Source: Sporosarcina ureae
GTDB taxonomy: Bacteria > Bacillota > Bacilli > Bacillales_A > Planococcaceae
NCBI RefSeq assembly: GCF_029267015.1
Contig: NZ_JARIEA010000044.1
Span: 1 to 64,000 of the forward strand
Direction: 5' to 3'
Length of the DNA stretch: 64,000 bases
Below the pieces are notes generated by a model. The model did no database searches, was not told the origin of the DNA, and saw nothing but the letters and a program-made list of their open reading frames with translations. Below are positions 26,675 through 36,951 of this stretch, piece by piece; within the stretch, counting starts at the first letter, position 1, and the number at the start of each line of letters is the position of its first letter. The position numbers and the translations under genes were made by a program.

Positions 26675-27643
26675 TTACTCTTCCACGATTTCTTCCGCAT
26701 CAAATAATCGGCTCATTGCTGTAGTTTGTGCATGATCCAAAATAGCCTGCGCCGCTTTAAATTGGGTATGCTTCATAGGACTCGGATTGCTACATAACTT
26801 TGTCAGCCATTGTTCATACGTTTTACGGTCAATCGTAGTAACTTCAAATGGCGTTCCTGGATAATCAATATAGCCCGTTCTTGAAACAATCAATTTCTTG
26901 ATCGGAATCTCCACTTTCGCTGCTTTGAAAAATGATGAAACAACTTTCTCCATCCTACTGAGCGCTATAGTAGGATTCAGTACTTTCTCTTCTTGATCCC
27001 CAAACTTTTTGAGCCAAAATCTTTCGCCAGTACCTATGTACGCAGCCAATCTTTCATCTTCGAGCACCGTTATGCAGTAGCAAGTAGTAGGTGCCAATAA
27101 GATAATGTCTAACTCGACAGGCGCTTTATTCACTTTGACGATTGGATAATAAAACAACAAAAAGCTATCAGGTAAACGTAATGTCAGTTGTTTCAATAAT
27201 GGGTCAGAGAAATACTTCGGGTCTACACGAGATCGATCATACAATGTAGAACTCGCCCACTTTAATTGGAATTGAAACAATTGATCGCGATATGCCTTCT
27301 TTAATTGCTCAACATTTAAAGGTTGCCCCGAGATGGAAGCTTGAAAATCCAAATCATCGTCTTGATCTTCCGCACCATCCTCTGAAACTGTAAACTCTTG
27401 CGCGAACTCCACATCTCTTCTTTTACGCCATTTTCCGAATAATACCGTATACCATCTTGAACGCTCTTGCACATCTTCTGGAAAAATAGCCGCTTGCTCT
27501 ACATGCAAATCAGCACCGTGTTCCCATTGATTTTTAATACGCTTCCATTGATAACGTTTTAAACGGATAAATTGAGTAGGATAGCGCGTTAAGTCATTCT
27601 CGTAACGAGATACATAATCGACGAGTTTAACTAGCTGGGCCAT
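26675..27643 (-). CDS. Conserved hypothetical protein, NERD-like nuclease-related domain
   Basis: The 322-residue protein has a basic, helical N-terminus, an acidic linker (about 95-110, many Asp/Glu) and a C-terminal alpha/beta part with PVELDIILLAPTTCYCITVLE, reminiscent of the D-x-hydrophobic-E core of nuclease-related (NERD) folds. The match is partial, so function stays open. The start is ATG 27643 with GAGGAAAG about 8 bp upstream; an ATG seven codons before it overlaps that site. Its first 17 nt overlap the end of dat, so translation is likely coupled. Confidence 0.7.
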   Translation of the reverse strand: MAQLVKLVDYVSRYENDLTRYPTQFIRLKRYQWKRIKNQWEHGADLHVEQAAIFPEDVQERSRWYTVLFGKWRKRRDVEFAQEFTVSEDGAEDQDDDLDFQASISGQPLNVEQLKKAYRDQLFQFQLKWASSTLYDRSRVDPKYFSDPLLKQLTLRLPDSFLLFYYPIVKVNKAPVELDIILLAPTTCYCITVLEDERLAAYIGTGERFWLKKFGDQEEKVLNPTIALSRMEKVVSSFFKAAKVEIPIKKLIVSRTGYIDYPGTPFEVTTIDRKTYEQWLTKLCSNPSPMKHTQFKAAQAILDHAQTTAMSRLFDAEEIVEE

Positions 27644-28511
27644 TTGATTCTCTTTCCTCAACATTACCAGACGCTACTAACATCGGAATCTGTGCATCAA
27701 ACGCAACTTGCAACTTTCTCGTCAACGGACCTGGGACTCCTTGTCCTATAGGTTGCTGATCAATCGTCACGGCAGGCGTAATCTCTGCATTCGTCGATGT
27801 ATAGAAAAACTCATCCATTTCTAATGCTTGCGGCAGCGTGAATTCTTTTTCTTCAACCGGAATATTCAAATTCTTAGCTAACTGCAAAACGACACGACGA
27901 GTAATCCCGTTAAGGATAAAGTTATTCGCAGGGTGCGTGTATAGAACGCCATCCTTAATGCCGAATACATTAGAAGATGAGCCTTCACGTACCAACCCGT
28001 TACGTACGAATAGCGCTTCTTGACATCCATGATCAAATGCCTCTTGTTTCGCCATCACATTGCCGAGTAGGTTCAAACTCTTTATATCACAACGAAGCCA
28101 ACGTACATCTTCCACAGACTTCATGGCAGCACCTTGCTGAAGATAGTGCATAGGACGTTCATTTTCTACCGCGTACCCAACTACGACAGGCTGAATACTT
28201 TCAGGGAATTGGTGAACGCGTGGCGCAACACCACGGGTTACTTGTAAATAGATATGTCCCATAGTAATTTCATTTTCAGTTTGAAGTTTTTGTATGATCT
28301 CGCCTAATTCTTCAATAGTATATGGCATGGCCATACGAATCTTTTCTGCACTTTCTATTAAACGCTCCAAATGTTCTTGTGCAGTGTACAATGCGCCATC
28401 GTATATTTTAATTACTTCGTAGACGCCATCGCCAAAAGCATAACCACGATCATTTACGGATACATGTACTTCATCTTCTTCTAGAAACTTTCCGTCTTTA
28501 AAATAGATCAT
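27627..28511 (-). CDS. dat: D-amino acid aminotransferase
   Basis: This PLP-dependent enzyme of fold type IV interconverts D-alanine and D-glutamate with their 2-oxo acids, supplying D-glutamate for peptidoglycan. Visible marks: N-terminal VNDRGYAFGDGVYEV, the PLP-lysine region RCDIKSLNLLGNV (about 145) and the phosphate loop NFILNGITRRVV. The 294-residue length fits. The start is ATG 28511, with GAGGTG upstream; an ATG further upstream is less likely. It heads a cluster with the NERD-like gene and trmB. Confidence 0.95.
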   Translation of the reverse strand: MIYFKDGKFLEEDEVHVSVNDRGYAFGDGVYEVIKIYDGALYTAQEHLERLIESAEKIRMAMPYTIEELGEIIQKLQTENEITMGHIYLQVTRGVAPRVHQFPESIQPVVVGYAVENERPMHYLQQGAAMKSVEDVRWLRCDIKSLNLLGNVMAKQEAFDHGCQEALFVRNGLVREGSSSNVFGIKDGVLYTHPANNFILNGITRRVVLQLAKNLNIPVEEKEFTLPQALEMDEFFYTSTNAEITPAVTIDQQPIGQGVPGPLTRKLQVAFDAQIPMLVASGNVEERESNGPAS

Positions 28512-28889
28512 ACCACCGTCACCTCTTCTGTTATGAAACTTCAAGCTGTCATACCGCCAGTTTCTTCTGTTCCTATTTTCACATGTTTACCGAATAAAAT
28601 CAATTAGACCTTGATAAGAGCATCAATGTATTTTCTTGTTAACAGAGAAAACTAGCTAACTGTCTAACTTAAAAACTATTAATTCGAACTTATACAAATT
28701 AACAAGCGAAAACATGTGCGCTTTTGTCTATAATGCGTTATACTACTAGTGTCAGAATCATTCACTAACTATTCTGGCATAACATAGTATCGAGGAGCGG
28801 ATCAGGAAAGATATTATCAGAGAATACCCCAACAGTCTTCTTTTGCAATGTTGGCGTGAAAATATGAAGATGAAGGAGTGGTTTCTTAG
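28512..28889 (+). other. Long leader region of ytzE
   Basis: TATAAT at 28729-28734 is a likely -10, without a clear -35. It would give a leader of about 150 nt with two small hairpins: one with 9-bp arms, TGTCAGAAT with ATTCTGGCA (about 28751-28780), and one with 6-bp arms, CCAACA with TGTTGG (about 28829-28855). No reading frame is supported. Confidence 0.4.
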
Positions 28890-29111
28890 ATGAACCCAGC
28901 TACCGATCGCATGTTAATTCGTATCAAAGATGTCTATCTGTTCATTCGGGATAACGGAAAAGTAACGACGGAGGATGTGGCGGATGAATTCAACATTTCA
29001 ACCCGCACAGCTCAACGCGACTTAAACGTTCTGGAGTACAATGAATTGATTAAGAGCTCAGTCCGCGGCGAATGGACGACGACGTCCAAGAAAGTGAAAT
29101 TATCTTCCTGA
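28890..29111 (+). CDS. ytzE: YtzE, small DeoR-type helix-turn-helix protein
   Basis: The 73-residue protein is only a DNA-binding domain: a winged helix of the DeoR type with DNGKVTTEDVADEFNISTRTAQRDLNVLE (about 22-50). It lacks the sugar-binding domain of full DeoR regulators, so it probably responds to no effector by itself. AAGGAG is 11 bp before the ATG. It is monocistronic, with a long leader and a terminator shared with the converging rsuA gene. Targets are unknown. Confidence 0.88.
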   Translation: MNPATDRMLIRIKDVYLFIRDNGKVTTEDVADEFNISTRTAQRDLNVLEYNELIKSSVRGEWTTTSKKVKLSS

Positions 29112-29137
29112 TCCTGTCTCCTATATACACGTTTACA

Positions 29138-29177
29138 AAGCAAAAAGGCTGACGCTTTTGCATCAGCCTTTTTGCTT
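29138..29177. terminator. Bidirectional terminator between ytzE and rsuA
   Basis: A perfect 15-bp stem (29138-29152 with 29163-29177) with A/T-rich ends. The stop codon of the minus-strand gene is part of the stem. Confidence 0.92.
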
Positions 29178-29894
29178 GGAACGATCTATTTCTTTCAACT
29201 GCTGTAATTCCTCATCCGTCAACTCCCGGTATTCCCCTAACTCCAAATCTGGATCTAATTCTAGAGGTCCCATTGTTAAACGCTTCAGGTATACCACTTT
29301 TTTCCCTACCGCTTCAAACATTCGCTTTACTTGATGAAACTTTCCTTCTGTAATCGTCAATTCAATTTCTGACTCTTCAGCAGAATGCAAGATATGTAAA
29401 ATACCCGGCTTCGTTTCATAAGCATCATCCAAGATCACGCCGCGCGCAAAGGCTTCAGTGTCTTCTTCCGTTACAACTCCTGCCACTTTCGCGTAATACG
29501 TTTTGGGTACTTCTTTTTTAGGTGACAATAAATTATGCGCAAGCTTTCCGTCATTTGTCAGCAATAATAATCCTTCTGTGTCTTTATCTAAACGACCTAC
29601 AGGAAACGGTTCGAAATGTCGATCTTCTCCTGCAAGTAAATCAACAACCGTTTGATCACGGTTATCTTCCGTCGCAGATAAGACACCAGGTGGTTTGTGC
29701 ATCATCAGATAGATGAATTCTTTATAAACCACTTCTTCACCTAGAAGTGAAATATTGTCCGAAACTGGATCCACGTGCTGGGCAGGATCTTTCATCACTG
29801 CCCCATTGACGCGGATCATGCCTTTTTTCAACAGTTGTCGAACTTCTTTACGTGAACCGTATCCTGTATTTGATAATAATTTATCGAGTCTCAT
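29163..29894 (-). CDS. RsuA-family 16S rRNA pseudouridine synthase
   Basis: The enzyme family converts uridine 516 of 16S rRNA to pseudouridine. An N-terminal S4 domain (MRLDKLLSNTGYGSRKEVRQLL) is followed by the catalytic region with VGRLDKDTEGLLLLTND (catalytic Asp about 107), KTYYAKV and EGKFHQVKRMFEAVG. It has 243 residues, the usual length. GGAGGGTAATGA gives the ribosome site inside the end of ytgP (3-bp gap), so the two genes form an operon, as in B. subtilis (ytzG-ytgP). Confidence 0.93.
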   Translation of the reverse strand: MRLDKLLSNTGYGSRKEVRQLLKKGMIRVNGAVMKDPAQHVDPVSDNISLLGEEVVYKEFIYLMMHKPPGVLSATEDNRDQTVVDLLAGEDRHFEPFPVGRLDKDTEGLLLLTNDGKLAHNLLSPKKEVPKTYYAKVAGVVTEEDTEAFARGVILDDAYETKPGILHILHSAEESEIELTITEGKFHQVKRMFEAVGKKVVYLKRLTMGPLELDPDLELGEYRELTDEELQQLKEIDRSKQKG

Positions 29895-29897
29895 TCA

Positions 29898-31514
29898 TTA
29901 CCCTCCAAGTCCGATGCGTCTCATAATACGTGTCAGACGATCACCGAATAGTTGTTGTGCAAGTCCTGATTTCAAAGCGAGGAATCCGTAAATTACCATA
30001 CCGACGCCCGTTCCAATCATGACATACAGCAAAGCTTGCCAACGACCTACAGGAATATGCGCCATGTTCAGACCTTTGTTCGTCAGCCAAACACCAGCAA
30101 ACATCACCGCGTTGAACGCCAAAATCAGGAATAAGCGTCTAATGACCATTTCAGATTTATAATTCAATGCTTTTTTAATGACGAGCAAGTTAATACCAAC
30201 CGCTACTGAATAGCCAATTGCGGTAGCTAAAATCGCACCGTTTGTTTCAAACATCTTGATCAATGGGATGTTGATCAGCATCTTAATAAGTAGTCCCAGT
30301 AACGAAGTAAAGACGATCCATTTGTGATGATCAATTCCTTGCAAGATCGCAGCCGTTACCGTGAACATCGCGAAAAGAATCGCAACTGGTGCATAAGAAG
30401 CCAATACGCTAGCACCCGCCACATCATGCTGATACAAGAATTGATACACTTCACTGTTTAAGACAATTAATCCTATTACCATAGGAATCGTCAAGAACAA
30501 CATAATTTGATACGTCTGATCCAGTGAACGCGTAACGCCTTTTTGATTGTTCATCGTATAGTCTTTCGTAATAATTGAAATAAGTGCCATGGAAAAACCA
30601 GTCGCAACCATTACGGGAATCATGACAATTTTATGTGTCAAAAAGTTTAATTTCGTTAAATACAAATCCGATACACTAGCGAGACCAATAGAACTCATCG
30701 CACCGTTAAATGTAATCATATCGACAAATTGATAGATTGGATTGATTGTTCCAACTAGCACAAACGGTAAAACATAGGCAAATACTTCTTTATAAATTTG
30801 TTTTAGCGGGATGGAACTTGCCGGCGGACTGTTCGATAATAAATAATCAAATTCATCTCTATACTTCTTCCAATAATAGTAGAGACTCCACAGACCTGCA
30901 AGCGCACCAATGAATGCCGCAAACACCGCAAATTGAACTGCGATTCTTGGTGACAGACCTAGTACATTGACGACTACGAATGCACCGACTAGGACAACAA
31001 TAATTCGTACAATCTGTTCAATTAATTGGGAAACAGAAGTCGGTTCAAATTTTTGATACCCTTGAAGGTATCCACGTGCAATACTCAGTAACGGAACCGC
31101 AAGTAACGCAAAACTTACCCAGCGAATGACTGTCGCAATATCGTGTACGGTAAAAATCTGTTCATCGCTTTTGATGACGAGTTCGGCAATGGGATTCGCA
31201 AGGAAAAACAATGCAAGAAATGACAGAAAACCAGTTACGGACATAACGACCATACCCGATTTCATTAATTTCCTGCCGGTCGCATAATCGCCTAATGCAT
31301 TATACTTGGAGACGAATTTGGATATCGCAAGAGGTGCTCCAGATACGGCTACTGCTAGCGCTAAGTTATAAGGTATGTATGCGTATTGATAGAGTCCAAC
31401 ACTATTCTCTCCAACGATTGCATAAAACGGAATTACATAAAGTAAACCAAGTGCTTTCGATAAAAATAGGCCAATCGTTAAAATGGCCGTGCCCTTCAAT
31501 AAATTCGATGCCAT
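29898..31514 (-). CDS. ytgP: YtgP, MurJ-type lipid II flippase of the MOP superfamily
   Basis: The 538-residue protein is very hydrophobic with about 14 predicted membrane helices, the MOP/MATE layout. In B. subtilis YtgP is the MurJ homologue that flips lipid II to the outer face of the membrane. The N-terminal LLKGTAILTIGLFLSKALGLLYVIPF is typical of this group. AAGGAATGGAAGG precedes the ATG. It is co-transcribed with the pseudouridine synthase gene and diverges from ytfP. Polysaccharide export is an alternative reading within the superfamily. Confidence 0.92.
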   Translation of the reverse strand: MASNLLKGTAILTIGLFLSKALGLLYVIPFYAIVGENSVGLYQYAYIPYNLALAVAVSGAPLAISKFVSKYNALGDYATGRKLMKSGMVVMSVTGFLSFLALFFLANPIAELVIKSDEQIFTVHDIATVIRWVSFALLAVPLLSIARGYLQGYQKFEPTSVSQLIEQIVRIIVVLVGAFVVVNVLGLSPRIAVQFAVFAAFIGALAGLWSLYYYWKKYRDEFDYLLSNSPPASSIPLKQIYKEVFAYVLPFVLVGTINPIYQFVDMITFNGAMSSIGLASVSDLYLTKLNFLTHKIVMIPVMVATGFSMALISIITKDYTMNNQKGVTRSLDQTYQIMLFLTIPMVIGLIVLNSEVYQFLYQHDVAGASVLASYAPVAILFAMFTVTAAILQGIDHHKWIVFTSLLGLLIKMLINIPLIKMFETNGAILATAIGYSVAVGINLLVIKKALNYKSEMVIRRLFLILAFNAVMFAGVWLTNKGLNMAHIPVGRWQALLYVMIGTGVGMVIYGFLALKSGLAQQLFGDRLTRIMRRIGLGG

Positions 31515-31665
31515 AATTGATTCCTTCCATTCCTTAAGAGATACTTGTATAGTTTACCCCTCGACACTCATTTGTACAATCTTTAACTGAAGACTAAATC
31601 AAAAAGCAATCGCACCTATATGGTGTATAATGAAAGACAAAACGAAATGAAAGAGTGGTTCTACA

Positions 31666-32922
31666 ATGTATGATGTAATCGTAATCGGTGGCGGACCTTC
31701 AGGCTTAATGGCCTCCATTGCGGCAGCCGAACAAAAAAAGCGTGTGCTGCTAATTGAAAAAGGGCGAAAGCTCGGCAATAAATTAGCCATTTCTGGCGGC
31801 GGTCGCTGCAACGTCACAAATAGATTGTCACAAGAAGAAATTATTAAACATATTCCAGGTAACGGAAAGTTCTTATACGGACCGTTCTCTGTTTTCAATA
31901 ATCAAGATATCATTCAGTACTTCGAAGGGCTCGGTGTACCATTAAAAGAAGAAGATCATGGCCGTATGTTCCCTGTTTCAAATAAATCCAAAGACGTCGT
32001 CAATGCGTTATTGAATCAAATGGATGAACTTGGCGTAGAAATACGCTTAGAAAGTCGTGTACAAAAGTTGCTGATGGACGACGAAAAAATTCTTGGGATC
32101 CGATTAGAAGACGGTGAAGAGATCCGCTCGCATGCGGTAGTAGTTGCAGTCGGCGGCAAAGCGGTTCCGCAAACAGGAAGTACGGGAGATGGCTATCCTT
32201 GGGCTGAACGCGCGGGACATACTGTCACGACACTATATCCAACAGAAGTGCCTTTGCTATCACGAGAACCATTTATCGTTTCAAAAGATTTACAAGGCCT
32301 CGCACTACGTGACGCAAAAGTATCTGTTTTGAATAAAAAAGGCAAAACTCTCGTAACCCACCACATGGATATGTTATTCACTCACTTTGGATTAAGCGGT
32401 CCTGCCATTTTACGTTGCAGTCAGTATGTGGTGAAAGAACAGATGAAGAATGGCAAGCAGCCAGTTTTGCTTCAAATTGATTCGATACCTGATCAGCACG
32501 AAGAGCAACTAACACAAACTATCGCGAAGATTTTAAAAGATGAACCTAAAAAACAAATCAAAACTTCATTAAAAGGACTTGTTCCTGAACGTTGGTTGCT
32601 GTTTTTATTGAAAAAGGCGGGAATTAGCGAAACAGAAATCGGTCTAGATATTAAACCGGAAGATGTTCGCACACTCGCCCAACTTTTGAAAACATTCCCT
32701 GTGCATATTACAGGTACGCAACCAATCGAGAAGGCTTTCGTAACAGGCGGCGGAGTTTCCGTTAAAGAAGTCGAGCCGAAGACGATGGCTTCACGAAAAA
32801 AGATCGGACTGTTCTTCTGTGGCGAAATTTTAGACATCCACGGCTATACGGGCGGTTATAACATTACCGCAGCGCTTGTGACAGGTCGATTAGCTGGGAT
32901 GAATGCCGGTTTGGCTGACTGA
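31666..32922 (+). CDS. ytfP: YtfP, BaiN/HI0933-type FAD-dependent oxidoreductase
   Basis: The protein belongs to the HI0933-like flavoproteins of unknown substrate. The FAD-binding loop [12 protein letters not shown] (residues 6-17), [39 protein letters not shown], and the C-terminal [16 protein letters not shown] and [16 protein letters not shown] are all diagnostic. It has 418 residues, full length. A weak AAGAGTGG site precedes the ATG; TATAAT at 31626-31631 may be its -10. Between its stop and the leuS terminator lies a 21-bp repeat array. Confidence 0.93.
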   Translation: MYDVIVIGGGPSGLMASIAAAEQKKRVLLIEKGRKLGNKLAISGGGRCNVTNRLSQEEIIKHIPGNGKFLYGPFSVFNNQDIIQYFEGLGVPLKEEDHGRMFPVSNKSKDVVNALLNQMDELGVEIRLESRVQKLLMDDEKILGIRLEDGEEIRSHAVVVAVGGKAVPQTGSTGDGYPWAERAGHTVTTLYPTEVPLLSREPFIVSKDLQGLALRDAKVSVLNKKGKTLVTHHMDMLFTHFGLSGPAILRCSQYVVKEQMKNGKQPVLLQIDSIPDQHEEQLTQTIAKILKDEPKKQIKTSLKGLVPERWLLFLLKKAGISETEIGLDIKPEDVRTLAQLLKTFPVHITGTQPIEKAFVTGGGVSVKEVEPKTMASRKKIGLFFCGEILDIHGYTGGYNITAALVTGRLAGMNAGLAD

Positions 32923-32932
32923 CTGTTTTTTC

Positions 32933-33079
32933 TATGAGCGGATATGAGTCGGCTATGATCGGTTAGCGTGTGTGATAGAGCACTCAACCTGTTTCATAGA
33001 GCGCTTAACGCATGCCATAGAGCACTAATCCCATCCGATAGAGCGCTTATCGCGTATGTATGAGCACAACCAAATATCC
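32933..33079 (+). repeat. Intergenic array of seven 21-bp repeats
   Basis: Units of exactly 21 bp begin at 32933, 32954, 32975, 32996, 33017, 33038 and 33059. The core is TAGAGCRCT; units 3-6 are most alike and alternate between AGCACT and AGCGCT versions, and the outer units are decayed. Adjacent units share no unique spacers, so this is a tandem array and not CRISPR. Confidence 0.9.
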
Positions 33080-33090
33080 AAGACACTATA

Positions 33091-33128
33091 AAAAGCCGGT
33101 AGGAGAAATAAATCTCCTACCGGCTTTT
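33091..33128. terminator. Bidirectional terminator between ytfP and leuS
   Basis: A perfect 16-bp stem (33091-33106 with 33113-33128) with A4/T4 ends. Confidence 0.95.
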
Positions 33129-33137
33129 CCCATTTCA

Positions 33138-35552
33138 TTACCCTGCTACGATATTAACTAGACGCCCAGGAATCGCGATAATTTTCTTCAATTCCTTGCC
33201 TTCCATCCACTGCTTCACGTCTTCATTTTCCAAAGCCGCTTGTTCTAATTCTTCTTTCGTGCAATCTCTCGCTACGGTAATTTTCGCACGGATTTTTCCG
33301 TTGATTTGTACCGCCACTTCCACTGTGTCATCCGACAATTTCGACTCATCAAATGTTGGCCACTGTGCGTAAGCAATCGTGTCCGTGTGCCCTAGTTTCG
33401 ACCACAGTTCTTCAGCCAAGTGAGGTGTGATAGGTGAAATTAATAATAGGAATCCTTCGATGTATGCTTTTGGCAACTTCTCCGCTTTATAGCTTTCATT
33501 GATGAAGACCATCAATTGGGAGATCGCTGTATTATTGCGCATCGCTTCGAAATCCTCTGTAACTTTTTTGACAGTTTGATTATAGACTTTTTCTAGTGGT
33601 CCGCCTGTTTCATCCGTCAATTTATCCGTCAACGTATCATCTTCATTGACGAGTAAGCGCCAAATGCGGTCTAGGAAACGACGTGATCCGTCTAAACCAT
33701 TCGTCGACCATTCTTTCGATGCGTCAAGTGGTCCCATGAACATTTCATAAATACGCAATGTATCTGCACCGTGTGAATGAACGATATCATCCGGGTTGAT
33801 GACGTTGCCTAGTGATTTAGACATTTTCACATGTCCTTCACCTAAGATCATTCCTTGGTTAAAGAGCTTTTGGAACGGTTCTTTCGTTTGTACAACACCG
33901 ATATCGTACAATACTTTATGCCAGAAACGAGCATACAATAAATGCAGTACCGCGTGCTCCGCTCCACCTACATAGATATCAACCGGCAACCAGCGCTCAG
34001 CCAACTTTGGATCAATGATCATATCATCGTTATTCGGATCGATATAACGCAAGTAATACCAGCAGCTTCCTGCCCATTGTGGCATCGTGTTCGTTTCACG
34101 TCGACCTTTCATACCTGTTTTTGGATCCACTACATTGACCCACTCCGTAATGTTTGCAAGTGGTGATTCACCTGTTCCACTCGGTTTAATATTGTCTGTT
34201 ACCGGCAACATCAATGGCAACTCCGATTCATCGACAGTAGTCATAGTGCCGTCTTCCCAATGAATGACAGGAATCGGCTCGCCCCAATAACGCTGACGAG
34301 AAAATAACCAATCGCGCAAACGATACGTAATTTTGCGTTCGCCGTTACCATTCTCTTCGAACCACTCAATGGATTTTGTAATGGCTTCTTCTTTTCCTAA
34401 ACCGTTTAAGAAGTCCGAGTTCACATGCTCGCCTTCTCCTGCATAGGCTTCTTCTTCAACGTTACCGCCTGCCACTACTTCTACAATCGGTAAATCGAAT
34501 TTTTTTGCGAATTCATAGTCACGCTCATCATGTGCAGGTACTGCCATGATCGCACCTGTACCGTAAGTAGCCAAGACGTAATCTGCGATCCAGATCGGCA
34601 TCTTCTCGCCACTTGCTGGGTTAATCGCATACGCTCCAGTGAATACGCCTGTTTTATCTTTCGCTAAATCTGTACGCTCAAGATCACTCTTAGATTTCAC
34701 TGCATCAATATACGCTTCTACCGCTTCACGCTGATCGTCTGTTGTGATCGTGCTAACCAATTTAAGCTCAGGAGCGAGAACTGCATACGTCGCACCGAAA
34801 ATCGTATCAGGACGTGTAGTAAAGGCTTCGAATGAATGCTCAGTATCCGCAATTTCGAATTTCAGCTGCGCGCCTTCAGAACGACCAATCCAGTTACGCT
34901 GCATGTCTTTCAAGCTCTCAGGCCAATCCAAATCATCCAAGTCTTCTAACAGACGATCTGCATATTCCGTAATACGCAAAACCCATTGGCGCATCGGACG
35001 ACGTTCAACCGGGTGATTTCCACGTTCAGACAATCCGTCGATCACTTCTTCATTCGCAAGAACTGTTCCTAACGCCGGGCACCAGTTGACAGCTACTTCA
35101 TCGATATACGCAAGGCCACGCTTATAAAGTTGAATGAAAATCCACTGCGTCCATTTGTAATAGCTTGGGTCCGTTGTATTGATTTCACGAGACCAATCAT
35201 ACGAAAATCCAAGATCCTGCATTTGGCGTTTAAACGTTGCAATGTTCTTTGCTGTGAATTCAGCTGGATCATTCCCTGTATCAATTGCATACTGCTCAGC
35301 AGGCAATCCGAAAGCATCCCATCCCATTGGGTGCAAAACGTTATATCCTTGCTTACGTTTGAATGCACTCAAAATATCTGTCGCGATATAGCCAAGTGGA
35401 TGTCCAACGTGAAGGCCAGCACCTGACGGATAAGGGAACATATCCAACGCATAAAACTTAGGCTTGGATGGATCATCAATCATTTTGTATGTATCGTGAT
35501 CTTCCCAATACTTTTGCCACTTCTCTTCAATTTGCGTGTGTTTATAACTCAT
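33138..35552 (-). CDS. leuS: Leucyl-tRNA synthetase
   Basis: This class I enzyme charges tRNA-Leu in the cytoplasm. Signatures: [13 protein letters not shown] (HIGH motif, about 40-52), the tRNA synthetase editing domain ([27 protein letters not shown]), [10 protein letters not shown] (KMSKS) and a C-terminal anticodon-binding and extension domain ([13 protein letters not shown]). The length of 804 residues is typical. The start is ATG 35552 ([16 protein letters not shown]) after GGAGG; upstream in-frame codons belong to the leader. A leucine T-box controls it. Confidence 0.97.
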   Translation of the reverse strand: MSYKHTQIEEKWQKYWEDHDTYKMIDDPSKPKFYALDMFPYPSGAGLHVGHPLGYIATDILSAFKRKQGYNVLHPMGWDAFGLPAEQYAIDTGNDPAEFTAKNIATFKRQMQDLGFSYDWSREINTTDPSYYKWTQWIFIQLYKRGLAYIDEVAVNWCPALGTVLANEEVIDGLSERGNHPVERRPMRQWVLRITEYADRLLEDLDDLDWPESLKDMQRNWIGRSEGAQLKFEIADTEHSFEAFTTRPDTIFGATYAVLAPELKLVSTITTDDQREAVEAYIDAVKSKSDLERTDLAKDKTGVFTGAYAINPASGEKMPIWIADYVLATYGTGAIMAVPAHDERDYEFAKKFDLPIVEVVAGGNVEEEAYAGEGEHVNSDFLNGLGKEEAITKSIEWFEENGNGERKITYRLRDWLFSRQRYWGEPIPVIHWEDGTMTTVDESELPLMLPVTDNIKPSGTGESPLANITEWVNVVDPKTGMKGRRETNTMPQWAGSCWYYLRYIDPNNDDMIIDPKLAERWLPVDIYVGGAEHAVLHLLYARFWHKVLYDIGVVQTKEPFQKLFNQGMILGEGHVKMSKSLGNVINPDDIVHSHGADTLRIYEMFMGPLDASKEWSTNGLDGSRRFLDRIWRLLVNEDDTLTDKLTDETGGPLEKVYNQTVKKVTEDFEAMRNNTAISQLMVFINESYKAEKLPKAYIEGFLLLISPITPHLAEELWSKLGHTDTIAYAQWPTFDESKLSDDTVEVAVQINGKIRAKITVARDCTKEELEQAALENEDVKQWMEGKELKKIIAIPGRLVNIVAG

Positions 35553-35610
35553 GTCAAAAATTCCTCCAATGTAATCTAATTTCTGTTTCTTGTATTGGTG
35601 AGTACAGATA

Positions 35611-35854
35611 AAAAAAGACTCTCGTCCCTCTATAAAGGGACGAGAGTCTATATAGTTTCCCGCGGTACCACCCAAATTGACGGATTACGCCGTCCAACTT
35701 GATTCCTTAACGCGGAGTACGGTATTAGTTACAAGTATTCACCAATACAGGCTCAAAGGCGAGTTCGTTCCACACTAATACAGACTTGCACTGGCCGTCT
35801 GCTCTCTAAAAAGTAGCGTATGAAGTACTATTCCTCATCATTGCCTTCATTATT
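35611..35854 (-). ncRNA. T-box riboswitch leader of leuS
   Basis: The T-box sequence GGGTGGTACCGCG lies at 35661-35673 (minus strand). The terminator stem is 14 bp (35617-35630 with 35636-35649) followed by a long T-run. The specifier segment GAACTC places CTC (leucine) at 35761-35763. Confidence 0.93.
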
Positions 35855-35860
35855 TTCTTC

Positions 35861-35889
35861 AGTTTACCCGAAACAGAAGATGAATACAA
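35861..35889 (-). promoter_or_regulatory. leuS promoter
   Basis: TTGTAT (35884-35889) and TAAACT (35861-35866) with 17 bp spacing on the minus strand, just before the T-box leader. Confidence 0.5.
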
Positions 35890-35996
35890 GCCTTCTCTGT
35901 TGGTTTTTGTCGTATACCAAACAGTTCATGCAATTTGTTATGTGATCTCTCCGTATATTCCGTGGTACAATGTCTGATGTAAAGGAGCTGTACATA

Positions 35997-36950
35997 ATGA
36001 ATGAAATCAATCTTCCGTTTCCAAGTGAAGGGAAACGATACCATACATGGTCAAGACATTTGAAGGATACATTCGGTTGTAAAATTGCGAAAGTTGCGCT
36101 AGATGCGGGATTTGACTGCCCAAATCGTGACGGTACCGTTGCGCATGGCGGCTGTACATTTTGTAGCGTAGCAGGTTCAGGTGATTTTGCAGGAGATCGC
36201 GTAGATGCAATTGAAGTCCAATTCGCCGAAATCAAAGAGCGATCCCAACGCAAATGGAAAGACGCAAAATATATGGCCTATTTCCAAGCGTATACGAATA
36301 CTCACGCCCCTCTTCCTGTTCTAAAAGAAAAGTTCGAAGCAGCGTTAGCCCAAGAAGGCGTTGTGGCATTATCCATCGCGACGCGTCCTGATTGTCTACC
36401 GGATGACGTAGTAGAATATTTAGCTGAACTTAATGAACGCACGTATTTGTGGGTGGAGCTCGGTTTACAAACGGTACATGAATCTACAGCCAAACTCGTG
36501 AACCGCGCCCATGATTTCGAATGCTATAAAGAAGGCGTCGACAAGTTACGTAAGCACAATATCAATATCTGCAGCCATATCATCAACGGCCTACCCGGTG
36601 AAACAGAGGAAATGATGATGGAAACCGCTCAAGCCGTTGCCGAACTTGATGTACAAGGTATTAAAATTCATTTGCTACATTTATTAAAAGGAACACCCAT
36701 GGTGAAGCAGTACGAAAAAGGCAAACTAGAATTCCTAACGAAGGAAGCGTATATCAACCTAGTCGTCGATCAACTGGAAATCATGCCTCCTGAAATGATC
36801 GTACATCGTATCACTGGTGATGGCCCTATCGATTTATTAATCGGACCGATGTGGAGCGTTACGAAATGGGAAGTGCTAAATGGTATTGATCAGGAGCTTG
36901 AAAGACGCAATAGCTGGCAAGGGAAAAAACATTTACAAGAGGTGAAATAA
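35997..36950 (+). CDS. ytqA: YtqA, TIGR01212-type radical SAM protein
   Basis: The protein belongs to a radical SAM family whose reaction is not settled. The 4Fe-4S cysteines are in FDCPNRDGTVAHGGCTFCS (about 38-53), with the unusual long gap between the first and second cysteine that marks this family. Further family blocks are YFQAYTNTHAP, SIATRPDCLPDDV, ELGLQTVHESTAKLVNRAH and HIINGLPGE. The start is ATG 35997 with AAGGAGC 8 bp upstream; a start nine codons earlier is not supported. It is followed by mnmM after 1 bp, suggesting work on the same RNA pathway. Confidence 0.93.
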   Translation: MNEINLPFPSEGKRYHTWSRHLKDTFGCKIAKVALDAGFDCPNRDGTVAHGGCTFCSVAGSGDFAGDRVDAIEVQFAEIKERSQRKWKDAKYMAYFQAYTNTHAPLPVLKEKFEAALAQEGVVALSIATRPDCLPDDVVEYLAELNERTYLWVELGLQTVHESTAKLVNRAHDFECYKEGVDKLRKHNINICSHIINGLPGETEEMMMETAQAVAELDVQGIKIHLLHLLKGTPMVKQYEKGKLEFLTKEAYINLVVDQLEIMPPEMIVHRITGDGPIDLLIGPMWSVTKWEVLNGIDQELERRNSWQGKKHLQEVK

Positions 36951-36951
36951 T

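Noticed and set aside
32959-33063. Short open frame through the 21-bp array with a repeated Arg-Ala-Leu
   Set aside because: It arises only because 21 is divisible by 3; no start codon with ribosome site and outer units contain stops.
32933-33079. Possible CRISPR array
   Set aside because: The repeats are directly adjacent with period 21 and no unique spacers, and no cas genes are near.
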